Assembly: GCF_014280935.1 (NCBI RefSeq)
Contig: NZ_JACLZI010000032.1
Span: 85,137 to 149,136 of the forward strand
Length of the DNA: 64,000 bases
Direction of reading: 5' to 3'
DNA from: Aquibacillus kalidii
GTDB taxonomy: Bacteria > Bacillota > Bacilli > Bacillales > Amphibacillaceae
Position 1 is the first letter of the stretch. Every line of letters starts with the position of its first letter. The notes below the pieces were generated by a model. That model was not told the origin of the DNA. It did no database searches and saw only the letters and a program-made list of their open reading frames with translations. Made by a program: the position numbers and the translations under genes. Positions 54,384 through 63,852 of this stretch are shown piece after piece.

Positions 54384-56008
54384 GCTTTACCTATCCTAAC
54401 GCTACAACAAGGGCAATACAAGATATTAACATCCAAGTGCAACAAGGTGATTTTGTTGTCCTTTGTGGACCGTCAGGAAGTGGTAAATCAACATTACTTC
54501 GCTTGTTCAAACCGGAGATTGCCCCACACGGAAGTTTGGAAGGCTCTCTTTCCTTTCAAGGGAAAACAATGGATGACTTGGAACCTAGTATGAAAGCAAA
54601 AGAACTAGGGATGGTTTTTCAAGATCCAGAGAATCAAATTGCAATGGACAATGTGATGGAGGAACTTATCTTTGGAATGGAGAACTTAGGTTTTACAACG
54701 GAACAAATGCGGAAAAAAGTCGCTGAAATGGTCAATTTTTTTGGGTTAAATCATTTGTTAGATAAGAAGACAGATGAGCTATCTGGAGGAGAAAAGCAAT
54801 TAGTGAACTTAGCAGCTATTTTATTACTAGATCCGAAGGTTCTATTACTAGATGAACCGACAGCACAGTTAGATCCTATTGCTGCAAAAGATTTTATATA
54901 TATGCTGCAGCGTTTAAATGAAGAGTTTGGAATCACAGTTATAATCGTTGAACACCGTTTGGAGGAATTATTTACAATAGCCAATAGGGTGATCATGCTA
55001 GAAAAAGGTGTCAAAAGGTTTGATACTACACCTCGAGAATTAGTAAGTAAGTTAGCAAATCATCAAACAATGAGAGGTTATTTACCGAGCGCGGCGCTGT
55101 TATATTTGAGCTTCTATCCAGGATTATATCCAGAAGAGATCCCGCTTAATGTCAAAGAAGCAAGGAATTGGCTAAAAGCTCAAAATTTTGATTCTGAAGA
55201 GGCGGTGTTAGTAGATAATCTAAACAATCAGCCGATCCTAGAGTTAACAGAAGTGGACTTCCGGTATGAAAAAGGTAAACCGCCTGTCTTGTACAATTTA
55301 GATTTGACGATACGTGGTGGCGAATGGCACGCGATTGTTGGTGCCAATGGGACTGGTAAATCAACCCTTTTAAAAATGATCGGTGGTATCGTTAAGCAAC
55401 AGCATGGAGTAATTCGGTATAACGGTAAAAAGGTGAAAAAATGGGATCGGAAATCGTTAAGCTACTTACCTCAAAATCCGAAGCTTTTTTTCATTCAAGA
55501 TACAATTAAGAAGGAATATGATCATATAGCGCTACAGCATGGGTTAGAAAATGCCGAAGATCGTATTCAAGAATTATTATGTAAGTTTAATATCAAACAT
55601 TTGCAGGATCGCCATCCCTATGACTTAAGTGGAGGGGAGCTTCAAAAAGCGGTACTAATTGGTACCTTACTTACAGAACCAACCATATTACTTATTGATG
55701 AACCGACAAAAGGGCTTGATCCAGAGTCGAAAAGAGCCCTTGGGGAAGTGATATCAGGATTAGTTAAAGAGGAAGGACTTACTGTTATCATGGTAACGCA
55801 TGATATTGAATTTACTTCTAACTATGCAACAAGATGTAGCATGCTGTTCCAAGGTGAAATCACGGTTACGGAAAATACGAGAGATTTCTTTCATGAAAAC
55901 ACGTACTACACAACTGTAATCAACCGAATTACACGAAATAATCGTGTCCATCCTGTCGTAACGTTAGAGGAGGCGAAACGAACATGGCTCGTTCAAAGCC
56001 AATCTTAA
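54356..56008 (+). CDS. ecfA: ECF transporter ATPase, two ABC domains fused
   Basis: A 550-residue fusion of two ABC ATPases, doing the work of separate EcfA1 and EcfA2. The first half has Walker A GPSGSGKST, signature LSGGEKQ and Walker B VLLLDEPTAQLDP; the second has GANGTGKST, LSGGELQ and ILLIDEPTKGLDP. The linker is about 40 residues. I put the start at GTG 54356 with AAAGGAG at 54341-54347, since the longer frame from 54284 lies inside ecfT. A dedicated, fused ATPase shows this is a group I-type ECF system serving one substrate rather than the shared module. Confidence 0.9.
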   Translation: MEILSTQQVSFTYPNATTRAIQDINIQVQQGDFVVLCGPSGSGKSTLLRLFKPEIAPHGSLEGSLSFQGKTMDDLEPSMKAKELGMVFQDPENQIAMDNVMEELIFGMENLGFTTEQMRKKVAEMVNFFGLNHLLDKKTDELSGGEKQLVNLAAILLLDPKVLLLDEPTAQLDPIAAKDFIYMLQRLNEEFGITVIIVEHRLEELFTIANRVIMLEKGVKRFDTTPRELVSKLANHQTMRGYLPSAALLYLSFYPGLYPEEIPLNVKEARNWLKAQNFDSEEAVLVDNLNNQPILELTEVDFRYEKGKPPVLYNLDLTIRGGEWHAIVGANGTGKSTLLKMIGGIVKQQHGVIRYNGKKVKKWDRKSLSYLPQNPKLFFIQDTIKKEYDHIALQHGLENAEDRIQELLCKFNIKHLQDRHPYDLSGGELQKAVLIGTLLTEPTILLIDEPTKGLDPESKRALGEVISGLVKEEGLTVIMVTHDIEFTSNYATRCSMLFQGEITVTENTRDFFHENTYYTTVINRITRNNRVHPVVTLEEAKRTWLVQSQS

Positions 56009-56670
56009 TCGTAGTAGCTTTCCTAATATCTGTTATTCTTGTAGGATTCCCATTATTCAATACAGAGCACTTTATGGTGCTAAGCTTACTAATTATGGTC
56101 GCATCCTTCTTACCATTTATGATTCATTATTCCAAGAAAAAAGTGAGGAGTAGGGAGCTTGTTGTGGTGGCTATCTTAGCAGCTATAGCTGCTGTCAGTA
56201 GGGTTCCGTTTGCATCAATTCCAAGTGTTCAGCCAACTACCTTTGTTATTATTATGGCAGCTATTGTGTTGGGACCACAAAGCGGATTTGTTGTTGGTAC
56301 TTTGGCTGCGATTGTCTCTAATCTCTTTTTAGGTCATGGGCCTTGGACTCCATGGCAAATGTATGCTTGGGGAATGATTGGTCTTACTGCTGGCCTTCTA
56401 GGTAACACGAGGATGATGCATAGCAAATTTGGCCGATGTGTATACGGTTTTTTGGTTGGAATAGCGTTTGGGTGGATTATGAATCTTTGGTTTGTATTCG
56501 GTGTTATAGAGGAGTTTAACTGGACAGAAGTAATTTTGTATTATAGCTCAAGCTTATACTTTGATTTAACTCATGCAATTTGTAATGTTCTTTTCCTATG
56601 GGTGTTTAGTAATAGCTGGATTAGGATCATCGAACGGTTTAAAGTGAAATATGGCTTATTTGAAACATAA
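55984..56670 (+). CDS. cbrT: ECF transporter S component, probably for cobalamin
   Basis: A 228-residue membrane protein with about six helices. Patterns ELVVVAILAAIAAVSRVPFA and FLGHGPWTPWQMYAWGMIGL are those of ECF S components of the CbrT type, and the latter includes the GxxxP-like tight packing. S components bind the vitamin outside and topple in the membrane. Specificity for cobalamin is inferred from the riboswitch and from the DUF4430 proteins of the operon; the name cbrT is by analogy. Its start overlaps the end of ecfA by 25 bases, and a terminator follows. Confidence 0.85.
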   Translation: MARSKPILIVVAFLISVILVGFPLFNTEHFMVLSLLIMVASFLPFMIHYSKKKVRSRELVVVAILAAIAAVSRVPFASIPSVQPTTFVIIMAAIVLGPQSGFVVGTLAAIVSNLFLGHGPWTPWQMYAWGMIGLTAGLLGNTRMMHSKFGRCVYGFLVGIAFGWIMNLWFVFGVIEEFNWTEVILYYSSSLYFDLTHAICNVLFLWVFSNSWIRIIERFKVKYGLFET

Positions 56671-56708
56671 GGTTATAAGACATGTAACCATCATGGAAGT
56701 TAATGTAA

Positions 56709-56747
56709 GGGATGTCCACTAGATTTATATGGACAACCCTTTTTTTA
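56709..56747 (+). terminator. Terminator of the cobalamin operon
   Basis: Stem GGGATGTCCA/TGGACAACCC with an 11-base loop and seven T after it. Confidence 0.9.
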
Positions 56748-56941
56748 TAGAAAACTAATACATAATCATGATGAATGGTACTGTTCCTATATGGTTCACT
56801 TTTCGGATAAAAGTGACAACCACACTTATAATCTAGTACTTTATGCTTGAATATTTTTCCTAATAAGTAATATTTAGGTGCAAATATAGAATTTTTTATG
56901 CTACATTTAAAGAAAAAATAATTACAAGAAGAGGTTTATAA

Positions 56942-58495
56942 GTGAATTCAGAACTAACTGCGTTTATTACTTTAGCGTGCACATCAGGCGTCCTTAATGT
57001 ATATTTATGTGCGTACGTTCTCATCAAGCGATATAATTACACAAATATTGCTAACTATTTTATTATCTATGCCTTGTCTACAACTATCTATTGTTTTGGG
57101 GCTGCATTTGGTTTAGCTGCTACAACATTAGACCAGATGAAATTTTGGACGACCGTTCAGTACTTAGGTTTACCATTTTCCCCACTTTTAGGTCTATTAT
57201 TTATCATGCAATATTTGGGAATAAACATAAATAAAAAAAGGCTGATTGCCCTTTTTACGATCCCTTCTATTAGTTTAATAATGGTTGCTACCAATGAGTT
57301 GCATCATTTTCATTACAAGGTATTTGAGGTAGATCCAAGTTTGGGTATTCCTTTTATTCATATAGAGATAGGTATATGGTATTTAGTCCATGGTATCTTT
57401 ACATTCGGATGTATGTTTATTGCGTTTCTCTTAGTACTTTCCCGTTGGAGAGAAACGTCTAAAGTTTACCGTCCGCAATTAATTGCATTAGCGTTAGGAC
57501 AACTAGTTCCTATGTTTACAGCATTCATTTATTTAATTGGAATAACGCCACCCGGAATTGATCCAGTGCCTATTATCCTATGGGTCCCTTCGCTACTATA
57601 TTTATGGTCTATTAATTCATCGCGTTTGTTTGCGATTATGCCATTTGCCAAAGATGCTATATTTAATAGTATAAATGACGGAGTAATGGTCTTAGATAAC
57701 ACGTATCGATTAATTGAGTATAACAAAGCAAGTAGTCATATGTTCCCGGACTTAAACAAGAAAATGTTTGGTAATGATTTTGATAAAGTGTGGTTATCTA
57801 TTACAGGATCAGCATTGCCATTTACGTTAGATTCAAGGTCTCCTGCTAAAGAAATTACGCTTACTATTAATCATTCAGAACTGACTTATCAGGTTCGGAC
57901 ATCACACTTACACCACGCGAATAATACGAAAGGTTTAGTTGTTATTTTTACGGATATCACAGAAATTAAAAGACTTCAGGTTAAATTAGAGCATCAAGCT
58001 TATTTTGATGAGCTGACACAAATTTATAATCGACGAGCATTCTTTCAAAAATGTGAAGAAGAGTACACGGTGGCAAGAAAGGATTCCTCCCCTTTTACGG
58101 TCCTTTTAATTGATATTGATCATTTTAAATTAGTTAATGACACATATGGTCATCATGTTGGTGACCAAATGCTTATCCATGTTGCCAAGGTTTGCAAAGA
58201 GGAGTTGATGGAGGATACATTATTTGCTAGATATGGTGGTGAGGAGTTCGTTCTTGCGCTAAAAGGGAGGACCCTTTTAGAGGGAAAAGTAATTGCGAAT
58301 CTACTACGAAATGGCATAGAAATGCAGCCCCTGATTACTACTGAAGGATTAATTTCAGTTACATTAAGTATTGGAGTAGCTGAGGTGACGGAAGAGATGG
58401 AAACATTGCATCAGCTTTTAAATAAAGCGGATAAAGCATTATACTCAGCAAAACGAGAAGGGCGTAATCAGGTACATACTTATATAGAGGTATAG
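56942..58495 (+). CDS. Membrane diguanylate cyclase (7TM-PAS-GGDEF)
   Basis: A 517-residue enzyme that makes cyclic di-GMP. The first 225 residues form seven membrane helices of the histidine-kinase N-terminal 7TM kind, followed by a PAS-like sensor (about 235-345) and a GGDEF domain with an intact site GGEEF (432-436). The I-site position before it reads MEDT, not RxxD, so feedback inhibition by the product should be absent. Start is GTG 56942 after AGAGGT. The gene stands alone after the cobalamin terminator. Signal sensed is unknown. Confidence 0.92.
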   Translation: MNSELTAFITLACTSGVLNVYLCAYVLIKRYNYTNIANYFIIYALSTTIYCFGAAFGLAATTLDQMKFWTTVQYLGLPFSPLLGLLFIMQYLGININKKRLIALFTIPSISLIMVATNELHHFHYKVFEVDPSLGIPFIHIEIGIWYLVHGIFTFGCMFIAFLLVLSRWRETSKVYRPQLIALALGQLVPMFTAFIYLIGITPPGIDPVPIILWVPSLLYLWSINSSRLFAIMPFAKDAIFNSINDGVMVLDNTYRLIEYNKASSHMFPDLNKKMFGNDFDKVWLSITGSALPFTLDSRSPAKEITLTINHSELTYQVRTSHLHHANNTKGLVVIFTDITEIKRLQVKLEHQAYFDELTQIYNRRAFFQKCEEEYTVARKDSSPFTVLLIDIDHFKLVNDTYGHHVGDQMLIHVAKVCKEELMEDTLFARYGGEEFVLALKGRTLLEGKVIANLLRNGIEMQPLITTEGLISVTLSIGVAEVTEEMETLHQLLNKADKALYSAKREGRNQVHTYIEV

Positions 58496-58694
58496 GTAGT
58501 AAAGAGTCTATTAATAGTTTATAATGGAAAGCTAATTTAAAGATATATGTTTTTGGTGTAGACTAGCTGGAATAAAAAAAGGTAAAAGGACTATTAATGA
58601 GAAGGGAGTAAGGCGACAGTATTTGAAATATGTCTTTTCATTGATTTGTGCTACTATTAAGCTAGTGAAGTCAAATGAAAGGGGAAAAGTATTC

Positions 58695-59672
58695 GTGAGA
58701 AAAATAGTAATTACCCTACTCACCCTCATTTGTGGTTTCCTTTTTTACTTAACTGTAATGTCTGCAACTAAAGTTTTTACAACAGATTGGCAATTGCCAG
58801 AGACGAAAGTAACAGCACAATCTAATTTTCGTTTAGTTTTAATTTCACAGGATTTGGATACACCCTTTTGGAATCAAGTAGGAGCAGAGGCTCAAAAACA
58901 GGCAAAGTCGGACAATGTTAGTTTAGAAGTCTGGGGAAGCTACGGAAATAACCATGATGATTTCCTGAAGAAAATGGAGGTAGCTATATACTCCCAAGTG
59001 GATGGTATTATCGTACAAGGACTTGATACAGATCGGTTTAAAGAGTTAGCCAAAACAAAAGCTGCTGCTTATGGTATTCCAATCATTACGGTAGCAAATG
59101 ATGTATCAGTGGAAGAAAGTCTACGAAGAACTTATGTCGGATCAGACCAGTATTTGGCAGGGAATATGATTGCCAAACAATTAGTAAAAGATATGGGCGT
59201 CACAGGAGATGTCATTCTTATCCATAATAGTGAACAGCAATTTTATCAGGAACAGCGTTTGATGGGTATAAAGGATATTTTAAAAAATTACCCTGATATA
59301 AATATCGTTGATGGTGAAACGAATCATACGCGCGAACAGGTGATAGCAGTTACAAAAGGATTGTTAAATAAGGAACCGAATGTAGATGCCTTTATAGCCG
59401 TAGATGCTAATATAGCAGAGACAATGATCCAAGAGATTGAACGACGTTCTCAAGTAATTCCGTATTATATTTATTCATTTGGAGACGATACTGAATCGAA
59501 TACACTACTTAAGCAAGGGAAGCTAGATGGTATTATTGAGCAGTCACCAGGAGAGATAGGGAAATTAAGTGTAAAGTTAATGGTTGACTGGTTAAATAAT
59601 GAAACAAATCCGCTTCATTTGGAAGGTTATTTTACAGATATTAGAGTACTGAAAGCGAAGGATATACGATGA
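58695..59672 (+). CDS. Membrane-anchored sugar-binding sensor protein (XylFII-like)
   Basis: A 325-residue type I periplasmic-binding-fold protein (LacI/ribose-binding class) held by an N-terminal hydrophobic helix (about 4-26) with no clear cleavage site. Typical blocks: VLISQDLDTPFWNQV, YSQVDGIIVQGLDTDRF, GVTGDVILIHNSEQQ and DAFIAVDANIAET. Being followed with overlap by a LytS-type kinase and a YesN-type regulator, it matches the XylFII-LytS-YesN sensing set, where the binding protein presents sugar to the kinase. Sugar not proven; xylose is the best guess. Start GTG 58695 with AAAGGGG upstream; the longer frame from 58623 begins at a TTG without a site. Confidence 0.83.
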   Translation: MRKIVITLLTLICGFLFYLTVMSATKVFTTDWQLPETKVTAQSNFRLVLISQDLDTPFWNQVGAEAQKQAKSDNVSLEVWGSYGNNHDDFLKKMEVAIYSQVDGIIVQGLDTDRFKELAKTKAAAYGIPIITVANDVSVEESLRRTYVGSDQYLAGNMIAKQLVKDMGVTGDVILIHNSEQQFYQEQRLMGIKDILKNYPDINIVDGETNHTREQVIAVTKGLLNKEPNVDAFIAVDANIAETMIQEIERRSQVIPYYIYSFGDDTESNTLLKQGKLDGIIEQSPGEIGKLSVKLMVDWLNNETNPLHLEGYFTDIRVLKAKDIR

Positions 59673-61117
59673 ATAGTATTCTGAAAAACATATGGGTCCT
59701 GGCTATTGTAGTACTTTCTATTATGGTAACCATTTGGATCTCATTGACTTCTTATAACAATAAAATGCAAAGTCAATATAATAACATTTTGGAAAGATAT
59801 TTAATTATGAATGAAGTCTCAAGTATAAGCCAACAAATCGTTACAGATTTGAACAATTATTTTGTAGATCAATCGTTGATCAAAAAGAAAGCGCTTAACC
59901 ACGATAAATTTAAAATTATTACTATGAAAGAGGAAGTATCGAAGTTTAGAAGTGTGGAGAATGACTTTGCAATTGCTAACTACGAAAACTTAATTGATAG
60001 TTTTATCGAAACAATAGACCGTGCTCTAATGTTTCGAACAGAGGAAGAATCAGAAGATTATCAGGAAGCGCTCTCTGAGGCAACAAACATTTCTATGTAT
60101 ATTTCGGAGATGACACTAGATTTAATTGATACAGAACTGAAGACATACGATAGTTTCTATCACGGTATTATTGATCGTTCTGAAGAATTAAAGGTGCTTG
60201 GGGTTAGACTTTTGATGTTAATAACGTTATTATTACTCCTCTTTACCTACTGGTTTTCGAAACGAATAACAACACCATTGAAAAAGCTAACATTAGCAGC
60301 CAGTGAATTATCAAAAGGGCGTTTTGATCTGAAGGTTGAGGTAGAATCTAATGATGAAATTGCCTTTCTGGCTAAAACATTTGATCGAATGCGGATTAAC
60401 ATTAATAATTATTTAGTTGAAATAAAACAAAAAGCACAGTTAGAAAATGAATTACAAAAGAATAAACTTTTATTACAAGAAAGCCAGCTTCATAGTTTAC
60501 AAAGTCAAATTAATCCACACTTCTTGTTTAATACGCTCGATACTTTATCTAAGAAAGCTTACTTAGAGGGATCAGAGCAAACAAGTGATCTTTTAGTAAG
60601 TGTTGCTGATTTATTGCGTTACAATCTAAGGAATTTGGATAAAACAACCTATCTATCTGACGAGGTATATGTGCTCAGGCAATATATTGAAATACAGAAG
60701 GCTAGATTTACGGAACGACTGCAGTTCCATATGGATATTGATCCAGTGAGCTTAGATATTCAGCTACCGAGGTTAACATTACAACCGATTATAGAGAATG
60801 CCATTATACATGCTATTGAACCACTTGAAGATGGGGGAGCAATTTGGTTTAGAGCGGTTAATGGTTTAGATCGTGTCACAATAGAAATACAAGACCATGG
60901 TCCAGGGATGTCAGCAGACAAGGTCAGTAGCATTTTAGAAGGTCAATCTAATGAAACAGAAGGACATTCAACAGGTATTGGTGTTAGTAATGTAATAAAA
61001 CGCTTAACACTTTTTTATGGCGTTGAAGATATCATCAATATTGAAAGCGCTTTAGGTATAGGGACGAAGGTTGTTTTAAACATACCTAGAAAAAGGAGGA
61101 TGGACAAGGATGATTAA
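59669..61117 (+). CDS. Sensor histidine kinase (LytS/YesM type)
   Basis: A 482-residue two-helix membrane kinase. The N-terminal helix (about 8-28) and second helix (about 180-197) frame an extracellular domain of about 150 residues, followed by HAMP (about 200-250), a coiled segment, the His-kinase motif INPHFLFNTL with H284 as phosphate acceptor, and an ATPase with IIENAIIHAI and GIGVSNVIKRL. The start overlaps the sensor gene by four bases and the stop overlaps the regulator by eight, so all three are coupled. It would respond to the sugar-bound sensor protein. Confidence 0.92.
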   Translation: MNSILKNIWVLAIVVLSIMVTIWISLTSYNNKMQSQYNNILERYLIMNEVSSISQQIVTDLNNYFVDQSLIKKKALNHDKFKIITMKEEVSKFRSVENDFAIANYENLIDSFIETIDRALMFRTEEESEDYQEALSEATNISMYISEMTLDLIDTELKTYDSFYHGIIDRSEELKVLGVRLLMLITLLLLLFTYWFSKRITTPLKKLTLAASELSKGRFDLKVEVESNDEIAFLAKTFDRMRININNYLVEIKQKAQLENELQKNKLLLQESQLHSLQSQINPHFLFNTLDTLSKKAYLEGSEQTSDLLVSVADLLRYNLRNLDKTTYLSDEVYVLRQYIEIQKARFTERLQFHMDIDPVSLDIQLPRLTLQPIIENAIIHAIEPLEDGGAIWFRAVNGLDRVTIEIQDHGPGMSADKVSSILEGQSNETEGHSTGIGVSNVIKRLTLFYGVEDIINIESALGIGTKVVLNIPRKRRMDKDD

Positions 61118-62651
61118 GCTCCTAATTGTTGATGATGAACAAATTGAAAGAGAAGGTATCCATGCCATTTTACGAAAACATTTCCCGGAAGTTTCAATTG
61201 AAGAAGCAAAGAATGGAAAAATTGCAATGGAGAAAGTAGAGGAAATTAAACCTGATTTGGTTTTAATGGACATTAAAATGCCTGGTATAAGCGGTCTTGA
61301 GGCAATGGAGAGAATTAATGAAGGAAATTCATCTATAAAATTTATTATAATGACTGCATATGCTGAATTTAGCTTTGCGCAACAGGCGATTAAATTGGGG
61401 GCATTAGACTATATAGTCAAACCTAGTAGGGCAAGTGATATTGTCAAAACAATTGGTGTTGTCTTAGAACAAATTGAAGAGGAAAAGAAAATAGAAGAAA
61501 TGAATTCCATTCAAGAGATAACATTTCAAAAAGCTTTACCTATAATCGAAACAGATATTGTTACCCAATTGTTATTTGATCATGTCCATGATGTTCATCT
61601 AAATGAACTAGTTGATTTATTAGATATTCGTATGACAAATGAAATGTTTGTGATCTGTGTCCTATTACCACCATATTCTGAAACTAGATATCGTGTTATT
61701 AAAGAGAGGATAAGGCAGTTGGAACAGGCATGGATTGGGGCTATTTATGGACGTCAGCTTCCAATCATTGTATTCCGAGATCCAAAAAAAAGCTTTCGTT
61801 CTCAAGCTGTTACCTTAGCTAGAGAAATACTTTCAATCGTGCAATCTAGGGAAACCGATGGATGGTTTATTGGCATAGGGAATGTTTATAACAAGTTGGA
61901 TGAGACAAGGCAGTCCTATCAAGAATCATTTATTGCTACAAAGGATACGACAAGGCCTGCAAAGTTTTGTTTTTATACCGATTTGCCAAAATTAACAGAT
62001 GGCAACGATTTGAAGAAGGAAAAACAGTTAGAACAAAAGTTCTTTGAACATATAAGAAGTGGAAGATGGGAAGCGGTCTCTGAACAGATCATTGGGCTTA
62101 TTCATCAGTATGAAAATAACGACACAGATCTCCTAGAGGCTCAACAGCGTGTGCTTGAAATTGTTTGGCTGGCATCACGATTATTAAATGAGATAGGTAT
62201 AGAATTAGTTACACCACGTTACGCTACTCCTATTTTTGATTATCGACAATTACGGGTAGAGGTCAACCATCTGATCAACCAAATGAAGCAACACTATATG
62301 GATCATGTCAATCAAATAGAAGAGGACACTACTTATCAAATTAAACAATATATTATGGAGCATTCTAATGAGGACATTTCCTTGGAATCGATTGCTACTA
62401 AATTTGAATTGAGCCCAATATATATAAGCAAGATTTTTAAAGAAAAATTTGGAGTTAATTATATTCATTTTTTAACAGAGTGTCGTATAGAAAAAGCAAA
62501 AAAGTTGATTTCAAATCCAGAAAAGAGCTTGAAAGAAATCACCTTTGATGTAGGATATCACGACCCAAATTATTTCAGTAAAGTGTTCAAAAAGTTTAGT
62601 GGGATGTCACCAAATGAATACCGCAAGAAGCTATTAACGATTATAGAATAA
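61110..62651 (+). CDS. AraC-type response regulator (YesN type)
   Basis: A 513-residue regulator. The receiver domain (1-120) has the acidic pair DDE near the start and phospho-acceptor D54 in LVLMDIKMPG. A central region (150-400) contains an uncharacterised sensor-like part, and the C-terminal 100 residues are an AraC/XylS helix-turn-helix pair (ISLESIATKFELSPIYISKI; IEKAKKLISNPEKSLKEITF; VGYHDPNYFSKVFKKFSGMS). Phosphorylated by the kinase upstream, it would activate sugar genes, most likely including the binding protein downstream. Start overlaps the kinase gene. Confidence 0.92.
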   Translation: MIKLLIVDDEQIEREGIHAILRKHFPEVSIEEAKNGKIAMEKVEEIKPDLVLMDIKMPGISGLEAMERINEGNSSIKFIIMTAYAEFSFAQQAIKLGALDYIVKPSRASDIVKTIGVVLEQIEEEKKIEEMNSIQEITFQKALPIIETDIVTQLLFDHVHDVHLNELVDLLDIRMTNEMFVICVLLPPYSETRYRVIKERIRQLEQAWIGAIYGRQLPIIVFRDPKKSFRSQAVTLAREILSIVQSRETDGWFIGIGNVYNKLDETRQSYQESFIATKDTTRPAKFCFYTDLPKLTDGNDLKKEKQLEQKFFEHIRSGRWEAVSEQIIGLIHQYENNDTDLLEAQQRVLEIVWLASRLLNEIGIELVTPRYATPIFDYRQLRVEVNHLINQMKQHYMDHVNQIEEDTTYQIKQYIMEHSNEDISLESIATKFELSPIYISKIFKEKFGVNYIHFLTECRIEKAKKLISNPEKSLKEITFDVGYHDPNYFSKVFKKFSGMSPNEYRKKLLTIIE

Positions 62652-62684
62652 AAATAAACAACTTTGCTTAAAGGTGTTGAGACA

Positions 62685-63776
62685 ATGAAACAGGCATATA
62701 CTCTACTAACTTTAATACTTATACTGATCTTTGTTCTTACTTTTTCAGCATGTAAGCCGATAGAAAATGATGACAGTCAAGAAGAGGCACTAGATAGGAA
62801 ACCTTCTTTAAATGATCAAGTGAAGCGAGAAGGTTTGGAAGCAGATCGTAAAGTAAGGATTGGGTTCTCTATGGATACACTTGAGGAAGAGCGTTGGTTG
62901 AAGGATCGTGATTTGTTTAAGCAAGCTGTTGAGGCATTAGGTGCAGAAGTGGAAATATTAGCTTCACAAGGTGATGATGCCTTACAAATATCCCAAGCAG
63001 AAACGTTGATTAATCAAGGAATAGACGTATTGGTAATTGTTCCACATAATGCGGAGTCAACTGCAATTATTGTGAAGAAGGCCCATGCTGCAGGAATAAA
63101 AGTACTATCTTATGATCGCCTTGTTAAGAATTCTGAGGTTGATTTATATGTTTCGTATGACAATGAAATGGTTGGTGAACTTCAGGCGATTGCCTCCATT
63201 AATATGGTATCTAAAGGGAATTATGTATTAATTGGTGGAGCTGAAACAGATAACAACGCCCACCTAGTGAAAAAGGGAATATTTAATGTACTTCAACCCC
63301 TTATTGATAATGGCAATATCACCATTGTTTATGACCAATGGACAAAGGATTGGTTACCTGAAAATGCACTTGCCAATATGCAAGAGGCTTTACAGGCAAA
63401 TGGTAATGACATTGATGCAGTAATTGCAGGTAATGATGCGACGGCAGGCGTCATCATCCAAGAACTGGAAAAGCGAGAGTTAAGTGGTAGAATTCCTATT
63501 GTTGGGCAAGATGCAGAACTCGCGGCGATTCAACGGATTGTGGCAGGAACGCAGTCCATGACTGTGTACAAACCAATTAAGGATTTAACACAAGAAGCTG
63601 CTGAACTTGCTATTAAACTAGCAAAAGGTATGGAAATTCACACGGATACAATTATAAATAATGGGAGATCAGATGTACCATCCGTATTACTCGAACCAAT
63701 TCCAGTAAATAGTACAAATATTGAAGAAACCATCATCTTAGATGGCTTTCATTCGCGTGAGTCTATCTATAATTGA
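62685..63776 (+). CDS. xylF: XylF-like sugar-binding lipoprotein
   Basis: A 363-residue lipoprotein with lipobox FSAC (C23) and a periplasmic-binding fold of the xylose-binding (XylF/ChvE) class: VRIGFSMDTLEEERWLKDRD, NQGIDVLVIVPHNAES, GIKVLSYDRLVKNSEVD, AVIAGNDATAGVIIQELE, VGQDAELAAIQRIVAGTQSM, and TVYKPIKDLTQEAAELAIKL. Such proteins deliver D-xylose or related sugars to an ABC importer. No ATPase or permease gene follows before the window ends; a terminator lies directly behind, so the rest may be elsewhere or further right. Start 62685 follows AAAGGTGTTGAG. Confidence 0.88.
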   Translation: MKQAYTLLTLILILIFVLTFSACKPIENDDSQEEALDRKPSLNDQVKREGLEADRKVRIGFSMDTLEEERWLKDRDLFKQAVEALGAEVEILASQGDDALQISQAETLINQGIDVLVIVPHNAESTAIIVKKAHAAGIKVLSYDRLVKNSEVDLYVSYDNEMVGELQAIASINMVSKGNYVLIGGAETDNNAHLVKKGIFNVLQPLIDNGNITIVYDQWTKDWLPENALANMQEALQANGNDIDAVIAGNDATAGVIIQELEKRELSGRIPIVGQDAELAAIQRIVAGTQSMTVYKPIKDLTQEAAELAIKLAKGMEIHTDTIINNGRSDVPSVLLEPIPVNSTNIEETIILDGFHSRESIYN

Positions 63777-63792
63777 AAATATATGTAATGAA

Positions 63793-63824
63793 AAAACAGA
63801 TCTTCAATAGATCTGTTTTTTATT
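63793..63824 (+). terminator. Terminator after xylF
   Basis: Arms AACAGATCT and AGATCTGTT followed by TTTTATTT. Confidence 0.92.
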
Positions 63825-63852
63825 TTGATAGGATAACCTTTTATTGTGCATC

